A stretch of DNA of 64,000 nucleotides from Cyclobacteriaceae bacterium (GCA_030584025.1 CP129487.1:3811001-3875000), one strand, 5' to 3'. Numbered from the stretch's first letter, positions 6,677 to 15,215 are shown. Numbers and translations are program-made. The notes: generated by a model from the letters alone, not told the origin.

Positions 6677-7286
6677 ACAGATACACGCAAACAGTGGCCT
6701 GTATTTCATTACAATAACCTGCCGGGGTTGGCATCACCTCTTCTCCATTGCTGATGGTTATGCGGTTGTTTACAAATGGTTTGATTACCTGAAGAGCAAA
6801 GGACATTTTATTTTGGGTTATGTAATTATGCCCAACCATCTCCACGCATTAATCGGATTTCGTAATTCAGGAAAATCCATCAACGCGATTGTTGGCAATG
6901 GAAAGCGGTTTATGGCCTATGAACTTATCGAACGACTGAAGATCAGCGGAGAGAAGAACCTGCTTCTTGAATTGGAATCGTATGTTAACAACACTGATCG
7001 TAAGCGAGGCAAACTTCACGAGGTGTTCGAACCCTCATTTGATTGGAAAGTGTGTCACGCGGATGATTTTACAGAACAGAAGCTGAATTATATTCATGAA
7101 AACCCGTGCCGGGGAAAATGGAATCTGGCAGAGCAGCCGTGGGATTATCCACACAGTTCAGCCAAATTCTATATGTTCGGTGAGCAGGGTGCATATGAAG
7201 TTGTGAGTTATGCAGCGTTAAAAGATGTAAATTTGAATGAGCCGTTCGCAGAGTCCCCTGTGGGAGACTCTGCGAGGAAAAAATAA
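6663..7286 (+). CDS. REP-associated tyrosine transposase (RAYT, Y1/HUH family)
   Basis: A 207-residue HUH single-strand nuclease. The metal-binding HUH motif is MPNHLHAL (H59, H61), and the family signature YIHENP (143-148) carries Y143; the catalytic tyrosine is in the region downstream of HUH. RAYTs are single-copy IS200-like enzymes that bind and cut the REP palindromes around them. Here identical-arm palindromes flank the gene at 6590-6615 and 7247-7274. The right one lies inside the reading frame and encodes about residues 196-204, so the C-terminus AESPVGDSARKK is palindrome-derived. The start overlaps the end of the Avs frame by 14 bases. Confidence 0.9.
   Translation: MSVRKQIHANSGLYFITITCRGWHHLFSIADGYAVVYKWFDYLKSKGHFILGYVIMPNHLHALIGFRNSGKSINAIVGNGKRFMAYELIERLKISGEKNLLLELESYVNNTDRKRGKLHEVFEPSFDWKVCHADDFTEQKLNYIHENPCRGKWNLAEQPWDYPHSSAKFYMFGEQGAYEVVSYAALKDVNLNEPFAESPVGDSARKK
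7247..7274. repeat. REP-like palindrome inside the RAYT 3' end
   Basis: Arms cgcagagtc (7247-7255) and gactctgcg (7266-7274) match the arms at 6590-6615 exactly, with a different 10-base centre. It lies in frame at the end of the RAYT gene, 9 bases before the stop codon. Confidence 0.85.
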
Positions 7287-7323
7287 TCATAAATGGTGTA
7301 GTCGTTCCATCAAATACCTAAGC

Positions 7324-7785
7324 ATGAAACTCAATTCTCAATATTTCTTTATTGCCTTTTGTTGCATTGGTTCCATTCTTGTGAATTGTAATGATAAACC
7401 AATTCCTGAATACTCATTAGATTCCTTTCTTGAAAAAATCAGATTTGACTCATCTGATACCGTTGTTCAGGTAAACATCTGTCATATTATTGAAGCAGAT
7501 TGGGACTCATTGTTAATCATTAAGCCTTATGTATCTGTTTCGAGGCAATCAGCTTTGCTGAACCTTGTAAATTATTCAGCTATCAAACCAAAAATCAAAG
7601 ATATCCGTTACTCTGACGGCTTTAGTTATTTAGTCTTTATTAAAAGAAACAGGGCAATTGGTCTTAGTAAGGTGTCGAATGTGCCAATAAATTTCGGAAG
7701 CCTACCTTCTCGTGATGACTCAAACCCTAGTGTAGCGGTCTTGGATAAAAAAGATTGTATAAAAGAATTGATTGTAAATTTCTAG
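7324..7785 (+). CDS. Small hypothetical lipoprotein
   Basis: A 153-residue protein with a leader MKLNSQYFFIAFCCIGSIL and a lipobox-like LVNC, so it is probably lipid-anchored. The mature part (PIPEYSLDSFLEKIRFD and onward) is mixed alpha/beta with no family I recognise. The ATG at 7324 is preferred because the upstream in-frame extension is RAYT 3' sequence and palindrome. It follows the RAYT on the same strand but is likely unrelated. Its AT-rich composition resembles accessory DNA. Confidence 0.6.
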   Translation: MKLNSQYFFIAFCCIGSILVNCNDKPIPEYSLDSFLEKIRFDSSDTVVQVNICHIIEADWDSLLIIKPYVSVSRQSALLNLVNYSAIKPKIKDIRYSDGFSYLVFIKRNRAIGLSKVSNVPINFGSLPSRDDSNPSVAVLDKKDCIKELIVNF

Positions 7786-7796
7786 TTGTTAAACCC

Positions 7797-7846
7797 CCTC
7801 AACGTCACCCGTAAGAGCTTGCCTGCTACAAGCAGGGACGTTGAGG
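7797..7846. repeat. Two-level palindrome (outer 10-bp arms, inner hairpin)
   Basis: Outer arms cctcaacgtc (7797-7806) and gacgttgagg (7837-7846) enclose an inner hairpin cctgc (7822-7826)/gcagg (7832-7836). There is no T-run, so this fits an interspersed palindromic repeat better than a terminator. Confidence 0.7.
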
Positions 7847-7902
7847 AATTTGAACTCAACTTTTAATTTTGAATATGATCAGAAAGTAGAAAACCAGGAA
7901 CC

Positions 7903-8268
7903 ATGAAAGCCACCGCCTCACACGATGAACGCATTGCAACCATGACGTTCGCTTCCGTATACCCGCACTACGTTACCAAAGTGGAGCGCAAGGGCAGAAC
8001 GAAAGAGGAGCTGCACGAGGTAATAGCCTGGCTAACGGGTTTTGATAACAAGAAGCTACAGGAGCTGATAGAAAAGAAGGCAACGTTTGAAGTCTTCTTT
8101 CAACAAGCAAAACTAAACCCGAACGCAAACCTCATTACGGGTGTCATCTGTGGTTATCGGGTGGAGGAAATTGAAAACCCGCTCACGCAAAAGGTACGGT
8201 ATTTAGATAAGCTGGTGGATGAGCTGGCAAAGGGAAAGAAGATGGAAAAAATACTTAGAGAACCATGA
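7903..8268 (+). CDS. DUF2200-family protein
   Basis: A 121-residue soluble basic protein matching DUF2200 as I know it: N-terminal HDERIATMTFASVYPHYVTK, then KVERKGRTKEELHEVIAWLT and a helical C-terminus. Family size is about 110-120 residues, so it is full length. The function is unknown. Its stop codon overlaps the ATG of the next gene (ATGA, 8265-8268), which indicates translational coupling. Confidence 0.8.
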   Translation: MKATASHDERIATMTFASVYPHYVTKVERKGRTKEELHEVIAWLTGFDNKKLQELIEKKATFEVFFQQAKLNPNANLITGVICGYRVEEIENPLTQKVRYLDKLVDELAKGKKMEKILREP

Positions 8269-9341
8269 AAGCCAAAATCAAAACTGTCCTTGTTATAGCA
8301 TGTGCAATTTTTCAACTAAATGTACTCGCTCAGAAAAAACCAACGATTGTGGTGGGTATTCCTGAAGAGAAGGCAACAACTGTTTATTTAACCAAAGTTG
8401 ACTATACATTACCCACTACCCCGGAAACATTGGTCTATGAAGTCACTAATAATTCATTTCGGTTTGAATTAAATATTGATAAGCCGCAATTGTATAGACT
8501 TTATACTGATGCTGACACATTGCCGATCTGGACAACGATAGCGTTTCAAAAACTATTGAACTACAAAGGATTTTACGCCTTTAACTGTTATGGATATTAT
8601 CAACGGGTAGCAGAAGTTTTTATTCACCCAGGTGACAGTATTCACGTTCAATTGATTTTTGATAAAAAAATGGGGCAAAGCACATCTAAATATACAGGCG
8701 ACAGATCTGTAGAAAATATTTTCCTAGCGCAATACAGATGGGAATCTAATACGAAAAGAGGTTCGTGGCCTTATGCTTTTTTTGGATGGGGCGGAGATTA
8801 CAAAAAAAGAGCGCCTGAGAAAGTTATAAAGAAAGCTGAAAAGGAAAGAGGAAAGTATCAACAAAAGATTGATGACCAGAAAACAGTAAGTAAGGAGTTT
8901 GTTAATTACCTGACTAATGATAATAAGGCAACAACTTTTCAGTTGATCAGCAATGTACTAAACCGTGTTGATAGCCTTGCTGTAAGACTTTTCTTTCAGG
9001 AAGGAAAACCGTTTCAGGCTTATCAGAATCTTCATACAGCCGGAATACAATTTGAAACCCTGAGAGCTTACGACAGGGCAGCGTTTGTTTATGCCGAACT
9101 GCTGACAAATTACCAGTTAAACTTTTCAAATAATCAATTCATAAGATATCATAAGTTGTCGGAGGACAAATACAAATCTGCGATAAGTATTCTTTCAGGT
9201 GATCTGGCAGAATTGTATGCAGCGAAAAGTATTGCGTTGATGATAAAGGATAATCATGATAAAGAGAAATCAGAGGAGTTGATTATGGATTTCAAATCCA
9301 AATTTCCCAACTCAGCGTATCAACCGGTGTTTACTCAATGA
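8265..9341 (+). CDS. Exported protein resembling the DUF4369-type N-terminal region of TlpA proteins, without thioredoxin domain
   Basis: A 358-residue exported protein with a signal peptide ending near NVLAQ. The N-terminal beta-rich part (NSFRFELNIDKPQLYRLY, then VFIHPGDSIHVQL) looks like the DUF4369-type domain that precedes TlpA-like thioredoxin domains in Bacteroidota. Instead of a thioredoxin domain with CxxC, a helical region follows and the protein ends at FPNSAYQPVFTQ, a phrase typical of the helical linker. It may be a TlpA-type protein that lacks its catalytic domain; I cannot tell whether this is ancestral. It overlaps the DUF2200 gene by 4 bases. Confidence 0.6.
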   Translation: MKAKIKTVLVIACAIFQLNVLAQKKPTIVVGIPEEKATTVYLTKVDYTLPTTPETLVYEVTNNSFRFELNIDKPQLYRLYTDADTLPIWTTIAFQKLLNYKGFYAFNCYGYYQRVAEVFIHPGDSIHVQLIFDKKMGQSTSKYTGDRSVENIFLAQYRWESNTKRGSWPYAFFGWGGDYKKRAPEKVIKKAEKERGKYQQKIDDQKTVSKEFVNYLTNDNKATTFQLISNVLNRVDSLAVRLFFQEGKPFQAYQNLHTAGIQFETLRAYDRAAFVYAELLTNYQLNFSNNQFIRYHKLSEDKYKSAISILSGDLAELYAAKSIALMIKDNHDKEKSEELIMDFKSKFPNSAYQPVFTQ

Positions 9342-9348
9342 GTTAACC

Positions 9349-10260
9349 TTAATCAAGGATGCCGTCAAGCCAATGCATAACGTTTAGCAGGAACTGAAAA
9401 TTTTGAGCGGCACTTTCCTGATTCATCCCTGCTTTGTTTTTCCCCTGCCGTTGCGCGGTAAACATGGCAGCTTCACCAAAAATGACAACCCGTCCTTTTC
9501 CATAGTTCATGTACGCTCCCTGTACCAGGTTTTCGGCCGGGATAGCGGGTGTGTCTTTAGTAAACTCCCAGGCAGTTTGGGGCATCAGCATCCGGTACGT
9601 TGAATTCAGTGTTATAATGGCGTGGGCACCATCGGGTATTTCAAATGCCTGCCCGGTAAAACTTTGCAGTGATGTAACAGCCTCCTTTTTGTCTCTTCCA
9701 TTTGTGATCACGCTTTCGGTTAATCCTTTTCCAATAGAGAAAATATCTTTTCCTCCACCGTTCTTCATGGCAAAGCCATTGTAAAATTTAAACCCGAACG
9801 ATGCGGCTAATGCTTCTGCAGCACCCGGAAACGGCATGTGGTCAGCAATCAAAAAAAGACTACCACCTTCTTTTACCCAATTGTTTACAACGTCAATTTC
9901 AGTTTCTGTAAAGGCTGATGGCGTGGGTAGTGTCCAGCGTTGTTGATTATCTACATGTAAGGCGTTCGCGATAACAAGAATTTTTCCGGTACGCAATTGA
10001 TCGGTTGTAAAAGGTTCTGCAGAAGCCCTCACAACGTAACCATCTTTTTCAAGTAGCCGGGCAAATGGTTTATATCTTCTGCTTAATGTATGAAAGTTAC
10101 CATGCGCCTCATCGATTAATACAATTGGGCCTTGGGCTTTTGCATAAACCGGATTTGAAATGATTGGATTGTATACCGTGTCGGCCACTTGCTGGGCAAA
10201 TGCCAATACGGATAGCAAGAGTAATAAAAATGAAATTAGTGGAGTGCTTGCTTTGCGCAT
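9349..10260 (-). CDS. Exported DUF4350-like protein
   Basis: A 303-residue exported protein. The start at 10260 gives a clean signal peptide (STPLISFLLLLLSVLAFAQ). The mature part begins with IVLIDEAHGNFHT, continues with a Rossmann-like GSLFLIADHMPFPG, and ends with GKGRVVIFGEAAMF; together these suggest a DUF4350 / glutamine-amidotransferase-like fold. No catalytic Cys of true amidotransferases is evident. An ATG at 10335 would add 25 residues overlapping the upstream gene's 3' end and is less likely. It lies 34 bases downstream of the phosphodiesterase gene and is likely co-transcribed. Confidence 0.75.
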   Translation of the reverse strand: MRKASTPLISFLLLLLSVLAFAQQVADTVYNPIISNPVYAKAQGPIVLIDEAHGNFHTLSRRYKPFARLLEKDGYVVRASAEPFTTDQLRTGKILVIANALHVDNQQRWTLPTPSAFTETEIDVVNNWVKEGGSLFLIADHMPFPGAAEALAASFGFKFYNGFAMKNGGGKDIFSIGKGLTESVITNGRDKKEAVTSLQSFTGQAFEIPDGAHAIITLNSTYRMLMPQTAWEFTKDTPAIPAENLVQGAYMNYGKGRVVIFGEAAMFTAQRQGKNKAGMNQESAAQNFQFLLNVMHWLDGILD

Positions 10261-10294
10261 GATCAAAGTTAGCGATAATCCGAATGTGTCGGAT

Positions 10295-11506
10295 TTACTT
10301 TTTATAAACCGGCTGCAGCACGTTTGCATCGCCATCCGTTTTGGGTGGCGTTAACCCCAATAACAAAGCAATAAATGGATACACATGCACATTTTTAAAA
10401 GCAGGTACGGTTGTGCCGGCCTTTACATTCGGACCGTGTGCATAAAAAATGCCTTGCATCTCAGGTACTTCATCGGGGTCGTAGCCGTGCACACCAAACA
10501 CCGGTGATTGCAGGCGGCCAAAGTTGCGGCTGTTAATTTGAATGTAGTGGCCGGGGTTGGCTACCAGCATCACATCGCCCACGCGCATGTGGTTGTAATT
10601 CCATCGCGCAGGAAAATCTTCACGCCTGAACACCACAAAGTTTTCCTCCACCGCTTTCAGGGCATTGTAAAGCGAGTCAACCTGAGTTGTATACAAATGC
10701 GCCTGTGTGCCACCATTCACAATGCGCACCGTAGTGTCGGCCATGTTTAAAATTTTGCTTAACGTAATGTATGTCTCTTCTTTCTGTTCCAGCTCATACA
10801 TGCCATGATCGGAAACGAGGATAACATTGACCGGAAGTTTTATTTTCTTTAATCCCTGCATCAGGTAACCGAGTAAACTGTCGGCTTCCAGCACGGTGTT
10901 CTTCAGCTCTTCCGAGTTGGGCCCGGTGCTGTGTCCTTCCGAATCCACCAACGAAAAATACAGCGAGATAAATTGTGGCCGTTCTTTCTTCGGCAGTTTC
11001 AACCAATCGATCACCTGCTCAACACGTTTTGTGTTCGGCATGCTTTCGTTGTACTTAAAGTAATATGTTGGAAACTCGCCCTGCACGGGGGCTTCCGATC
11101 CAACCCAAAAACAGGAAGCAGATTTTAAACCTTGTTGTTGCGCCAGTTGCCACAGCGGTGTACCTCCGTAAAATTTCGGGTTCTCCACCATGTCGCGGTT
11201 GCGCATGGTATAGGCGAGTGCAAGCTCCTTGTCGTAAAAATAATTATCGACCAGTCCGTGATGCCCGGGGTATAACCCGGTAACGAGTGTGTAGTGATTC
11301 GGAAATGTCTTGCTCGGAAAGGACGGAATCAAGCCTTCGGCAGCGGCACCGTTTTTAATGAACTGTTTAAAGTTCGGCAGGTTGTATTTGGTAACGTAAT
11401 CGTTACGGAAGCCATCAAACGAAATGAGGATGACATAGGGTCGATCTTTTTGCTGGGCACAGGCAGCAAATCCGATTGACAGGAAAAGCCAGAAAATGAA
11501 GCGCAT
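10295..11506 (-). CDS. ENPP-type alkaline phosphatase/phosphodiesterase lipoprotein
   Basis: A 403-residue type I phosphodiesterase / nucleotide pyrophosphatase of the alkaline phosphatase superfamily. The leader has a lipobox FAAC with C16. Zinc-site and catalytic motifs are in order: ILISFDGF (D31), PSKTFPNHY with nucleophile T67, DSEGHSTGP, VSDHGM, and GVHGYD near the C-terminus. It would hydrolyse phosphodiester or pyrophosphate bonds of nucleotides or lipid headgroups at the cell surface. Substrate is not predictable. It reads away from the TonB receptor. Confidence 0.9.
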   Translation of the reverse strand: MRFIFWLFLSIGFAACAQQKDRPYVILISFDGFRNDYVTKYNLPNFKQFIKNGAAAEGLIPSFPSKTFPNHYTLVTGLYPGHHGLVDNYFYDKELALAYTMRNRDMVENPKFYGGTPLWQLAQQQGLKSASCFWVGSEAPVQGEFPTYYFKYNESMPNTKRVEQVIDWLKLPKKERPQFISLYFSLVDSEGHSTGPNSEELKNTVLEADSLLGYLMQGLKKIKLPVNVILVSDHGMYELEQKEETYITLSKILNMADTTVRIVNGGTQAHLYTTQVDSLYNALKAVEENFVVFRREDFPARWNYNHMRVGDVMLVANPGHYIQINSRNFGRLQSPVFGVHGYDPDEVPEMQGIFYAHGPNVKAGTTVPAFKNVHVYPFIALLLGLTPPKTDGDANVLQPVYKK

Positions 11507-11530
11507 GGTTTTTCTTGAAAGGATTCAGCA

Positions 11531-11554
11531 AGAAAAAAGGGGCTGCTGCCCCTT
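11531..11554 (-). terminator. Intrinsic terminator of the 76-residue protein gene
   Basis: A stem aaggggc (11537-11543)/gcccctt (11548-11554) with tgct loop, followed on the minus strand by a run of Ts (plus-strand As at 11533-11538). It overlaps the stop codon of the gene at 11553-11783. Confidence 0.8.
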
Positions 11555-11783
11555 ACTTTACTTTTGCAGAACTTTTCTTTTTGGATTCTTCCACACGCTT
11601 GCCATCGCGGTGTTCACCAAGGATGGTAACGTCTTTGCTGATTTCATACATACGTGCGGCCTGCATCATGGCTTCACGCGTATCGCGGATAATGATAGTT
11701 CCGGATGATTTTGATCCTTTGTTACGAATTTCAATGTAAAATCCGTCTTTTTTCTTCTTTGGCAGTATTGGAGGTCTTCCCAT
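11553..11783 (-). CDS. Small basic conserved hypothetical protein
   Basis: A 76-residue, very basic protein beginning MGRPPILPKKKKDGFYIEI and ending in a Lys/Ser tail. The middle (TIIIRDTREAMMQAARMYEISK) is helical, and the whole resembles a small nucleic-acid-associated protein, but I recognise no named family. It has its own intrinsic terminator overlapping the stop codon, and diverges from the TonB receptor gene. Both points favour a real, independently transcribed gene. Confidence 0.7.
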   Translation of the reverse strand: MGRPPILPKKKKDGFYIEIRNKGSKSSGTIIIRDTREAMMQAARMYEISKDVTILGEHRDGKRVEESKKKSSAKVK

Positions 11784-11854
11784 TTTTTATGTTGATTATT
11801 TGTTTTTAGCTCAAAAAGACACTTTTATAACCTATTCAGGGGAGAATAAGTTCG

Positions 11855-14026
11855 ATGGCCGCGAAGATCGGCATTTTTTATGAAAATACCCCGATAAATC
11901 TTGTGTATTTGCTTGTATTACAGGTTATTGGGCGATTATCCACAATTGTAAAATGTTGTTTGGTTGTGCGGGCGAGTAACATCATCATCATCAGGTTACT
12001 GATCGTAACCTTCACCTTGTTTTCGGGTGTTGTTTTGCATGCGCAAGATGCGGATTCGGTTCGCCAACTCAGCGAGGTGGTGATTCGTGCATATGCTTAC
12101 AACCGCTCGTTGGATGACGTGCCCGCCACGGTGAACAAGATCGGCCCGGTTGACTTGCAACGTTTTGCTGCGGGTACGTTTGTGCAGGCGGTGAATACCA
12201 TTCCGGGTGCACGCCTGGAAGAACGTTCACCGGGCAGCTACAGAATTTCCATTCGCGGCAGTACGCTGCGTTCGCCCTTCGGTGTGCGCAATGTAAAAGT
12301 GTATTGGAATGAGTTACCGCTTACCGATCCGGGAGGCAACACATACTTCAACCAACTCGATCCGGCCATGATCGGCTCGATGGAAATTATTAAAGGACCG
12401 GGCTCCAGTTTGTACGGAGCAGGCACAGGTGGCGTGTTGTTGCTGGAAAGCATTAAACCAAAAACGGGCAATGCGCTTCATGCTGGCTTGCAACTCGGTT
12501 CGTTTGGCAATGAGTTGTTTTCATTTTCAGTTGAAACCGGAGAAGAAAAATTCAGTCAGCATACGCAGGTGTTGCACCACCAGGCCGATGGCTACCGCGA
12601 TCACACACGCATGTCGCGTGATGTGGTGAACCACGCCTTTCAGGTTGATCTTTCGGAAGATCAAAGTTTGAAGACGTTCATCTTTTACAGCGATTTGTTT
12701 TATGAAACTCCGGGTGGGTTAACGTTGAATGAATTCAAGGATAACCCGCGCCAGGCGCGACCGGCAACAGCGATGTTTCCCGGAGCGGTTCAGCAGAATG
12801 CGCGGGTTCATTTACAGTCGTTTTATACAGGCGTGAGTCATGAGTATCGGTTTTCAAAAAAATTACAGAACAAAACAGGCGTGTATGGCAACCTGGTAAA
12901 ATTTGAAAATGCAGCCATTCGAAATTTCGATCATCGCAACGAACAAAATTTGGGTGCACGTTCGGTAACGGTTTTCAATCATCAGGTTAACGATGTTCAA
13001 ATTTCCGCATTGGGTGGTGGCGAATTTCAATGGGGATTTTTACCGACCAAGTCGTACGAAAATATAAACGGAGCGGAGGGATTGTTATTAGCCGATGATG
13101 AAGCATCGGTTTTGCAGTACAGCGTTTTTGGTCAGGCTGAATTGCGCTGGAAAAAAGTTAACCTCACCACCGGGTTGAGTTACAACGCGCAGCGGTTGAA
13201 GTTTCATCGCTTGTCGGATGTGGGAAGTGTACCGGAGCAATTGAATTACGATCCGGTATTCATGCCGCGCGTGGCGATGTTGGTTAAGCCAACAAACCAG
13301 TTGGGAATTTTTGGAAGCGTAAGCAGCGGATTTTCACCACCCACGCTCGCGGAGATTAATGCATCAAATGGAATTTTTAATCGTGAGCTTGAACCTGAAC
13401 GCGGCATGAATTATGAATTGGGTTTACGGGTGAAGCTGGTTGAAAATCGTTTACGCATAGAGGCTACGGCCTACGATTTTAATTTACGGGAAACCATTGT
13501 GATCAGGCGCGATGAAGACGGAGCAGAATTTTTTGTGAATGCAGGAAAGACGGATCAGAAGGGAATTGAATTGGCGCTTCAGTATGCTGTTGCTTTAAGC
13601 GAAACAAATTTTATTAATGGTGTAAATTTTTGGTCGAACTATTCACTGAACCGCTATCGCTTTAAAGATTACATCAAAGACGAGGATGATTTTTCCGGCA
13701 ACGAATTAACGGGCACACCTGGGTTTGTGTGGAGCGCGGGTGTTGATATTACGTTGCGGTCTGGTGTATACATGCGGCTTACAAACTTATACACCGATGC
13801 TTTACCGCTGAATGATGCCAACAGTGTTTATGCCGACAGTTATTACCTGTTAGGTGCGCGTGCAGGTTATCAGCACAAGCGATTTGAAATTTATTTAGGC
13901 GGAGAAAATGTATTGGATGAGCGCTACAGTTTGGGTAACGATTTGAACGCTGCAGGTGGAAGGTTTTACAATGTTGCAGCCGGACGAAGTTTTTATGGCG
14001 GGGTGAAGGTTAATGTTTCGTTTTAA
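11855..14026 (+). CDS. TonB-dependent outer-membrane receptor
   Basis: A 723-residue TonB-dependent transporter, probably for a ferric siderophore or similar chelate. A TonB box-like start (RQLSEVVIRAYAY) precedes the plug domain, with VPATVNKIG, NTIPGARLEERSPG, RISIRGSTLRSPFGVRN, SMEIIKGPGSSLYGAGTGG. The 22-strand barrel follows, with FSPPTLAEINASN and the terminal YGGVKVNVSF ending in aromatic F. The signal peptide is at about residues 43-64 (IIIIRLLIVTFTLFSGVVLHAQ), so the start is uncertain: ATG 11855 gives a long pre-sequence and a GTG near 11966 would fit better. No CarboxypepD regulatory domain is present. It faces a convergent toxin gene 10 bases on. Confidence 0.9.
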   Translation: MAAKIGIFYENTPINLVYLLVLQVIGRLSTIVKCCLVVRASNIIIIRLLIVTFTLFSGVVLHAQDADSVRQLSEVVIRAYAYNRSLDDVPATVNKIGPVDLQRFAAGTFVQAVNTIPGARLEERSPGSYRISIRGSTLRSPFGVRNVKVYWNELPLTDPGGNTYFNQLDPAMIGSMEIIKGPGSSLYGAGTGGVLLLESIKPKTGNALHAGLQLGSFGNELFSFSVETGEEKFSQHTQVLHHQADGYRDHTRMSRDVVNHAFQVDLSEDQSLKTFIFYSDLFYETPGGLTLNEFKDNPRQARPATAMFPGAVQQNARVHLQSFYTGVSHEYRFSKKLQNKTGVYGNLVKFENAAIRNFDHRNEQNLGARSVTVFNHQVNDVQISALGGGEFQWGFLPTKSYENINGAEGLLLADDEASVLQYSVFGQAELRWKKVNLTTGLSYNAQRLKFHRLSDVGSVPEQLNYDPVFMPRVAMLVKPTNQLGIFGSVSSGFSPPTLAEINASNGIFNRELEPERGMNYELGLRVKLVENRLRIEATAYDFNLRETIVIRRDEDGAEFFVNAGKTDQKGIELALQYAVALSETNFINGVNFWSNYSLNRYRFKDYIKDEDDFSGNELTGTPGFVWSAGVDITLRSGVYMRLTNLYTDALPLNDANSVYADSYYLLGARAGYQHKRFEIYLGGENVLDERYSLGNDLNAAGGRFYNVAAGRSFYGGVKVNVSF

Positions 14027-14036
14027 GAGGCGGGTT

Positions 14037-14342
14037 CTATGACTTCAGAATCTTTTCAAGCTTTTTAGGGTCCTGTCTGCTATCCCATATTGTTAGAACA
14101 ATTATTGAATCACTGGTTTCTTCGTATACAAGAAGATAGTCCTTTACAATTTTAATTCTCACTTTTTGATCATCCGTTTGCTTGCCTATTTGAGAATAAT
14201 CTCTGATGATATTGATTGCCTCTCTGAACCTTTGATCGAGTTTTTTGCTGTAGGTGTTGGATTTGTTTCGGCTCCTCCAGTATTCTAAAATTTGTTTCCT
14301 GTCATTTTGAGCCCTTGTGGACCAAATTACTTGTTTAGCCAT
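14037..14342 (-). CDS. RelE/ParE-family toxin (second module)
   Basis: A 101-residue toxin that begins MAKQVIWSTRAQNDRKQIL and has the family's basic helices and C-terminal strand IIVLTIWDSRQDP. It overlaps its antitoxin by 16 bases (14327-14342), the same overlap as in the pair at 205-725, and the N-terminal motif is shared (MA[RK]xVxW). The module type, ribosome-dependent RNase or gyrase poison, cannot be told. Confidence 0.82.
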   Translation of the reverse strand: MAKQVIWSTRAQNDRKQILEYWRSRNKSNTYSKKLDQRFREAINIIRDYSQIGKQTDDQKVRIKIVKDYLLVYEETSDSIIVLTIWDSRQDPKKLEKILKS

Positions 14343-14563
14343 TCATCAATCTCTTTATTGGCTTGTTCTTCTGTTAGAAATTGTCCGTTTTTGATTTGTT
14401 GTCTCGCTTCATTAATGGCTTTCTTTTGATCATCATTTAATTGATAGATTTCGATGTCCTCGGTTTCAAGATCCAAAAGCCGGTAAGCCTCTTCCAGAAT
14501 TCTTTCATCCTGCGTCTTTTGGATTTTGTCGATTAGCCGTTTTCTTAATTCTACTGTTGACAT
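14327..14563 (-). CDS. Antitoxin of the second RelE/ParE module
   Basis: A 78-residue acidic helical protein upstream of the toxin. It contains NDDQKKAINEARQQIKNG and ends LTEEQANKEIDEWLNK, close to the end of the antitoxin at 205-444. Antitoxins of this addiction-module type wrap around the toxin; no DNA-binding domain is evident. The pair probably forms an autoregulated operon. Confidence 0.78.
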   Translation of the reverse strand: MSTVELRKRLIDKIQKTQDERILEEAYRLLDLETEDIEIYQLNDDQKKAINEARQQIKNGQFLTEEQANKEIDEWLNK

Positions 14564-14596
14564 ACGGGTATAAATGTGTGTTACAAGTTAACAAAT

Positions 14597-15061
14597 TTAA
14601 TCAGTTTTTGGTGTCGATTTTCTACCCCGATTTCTGTTAGGTTTCCTAAACTGCTGATCAATCAGATCAGCTTCGAACAACAGCGCACGAATTTGTTCTT
14701 CATTGATTTCATCAACCCGATGGAAGTACATGCAGTAAACCTGCTTACGGCCTTCGGCCAATAAGGCACCATCTTCATTGGCAAACAAATTGCCCTGACA
14801 AAAACCAAGGGTGACACCTTTTTCTTGGTAGTCACTTTTCTTCGGACCCCAATAAATGCTGGGCGGCCAGATGAGGCAGATCATGCGGTTGCGTGTGTAG
14901 AAAGGAACTCCGTAACTGTTTTTCTCTGTGGCTTTCGGCAGGCATTCCAGAATGAGTGAACGCAATCGTTTCACCACCACCTGTTCGTGCTTGGGCAGGT
15001 CGGCAATAATTTCATCAACGGATTTTTTCGAGGGTTTCATTTTTTTGAACTGCATAGACAC
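14597..15061 (-). CDS. DUF1801-family protein
   Basis: A 154-residue cytosolic protein of the DUF1801 family, third in the window. It has the N-terminal helices (VDEIIADLPKHEQVVVKRLR), the core LPKATEKNSYGVPFYTRNR, and GVTLGFCQGNLFANEDG. The C-terminal tail is basic (RKPNRNRGRKSTPKTD). It is divergent from the other two, so they are old paralogues and not recent duplicates. The start codon is followed upstream by a half-copy of the ctatgtg repeat. The function is unknown. Confidence 0.82.
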   Translation of the reverse strand: MSMQFKKMKPSKKSVDEIIADLPKHEQVVVKRLRSLILECLPKATEKNSYGVPFYTRNRMICLIWPPSIYWGPKKSDYQEKGVTLGFCQGNLFANEDGALLAEGRKQVYCMYFHRVDEINEEQIRALLFEADLIDQQFRKPNRNRGRKSTPKTD

Positions 15062-15070
15062 GTAATTCTA

Positions 15071-15100
15071 TAACTATGTGACCCATGTGCCTATGTGGTT
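15071..15100. repeat. Half copy of the ctatgtg palindromic repeat
   Basis: The string contains ctatgtg (15074-15080) and cctatgtgg (15090-15098), as in the right arms near 795-809 and 2492-2515, but no left arm cacatag is nearby. It is a degenerate or partial copy upstream of a DUF1801 gene. Confidence 0.5.
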
Positions 15101-15215
15101 TGTGTGTTATGAAGGTACTCATAAAAGTATAATTCATGACTGTCAACCCTGTGTCAGGAGGCCAACTCGTACTTGAATTAATTCAGGAGCAATAATTTTA
15201 TGCCATCTTTGGTAC

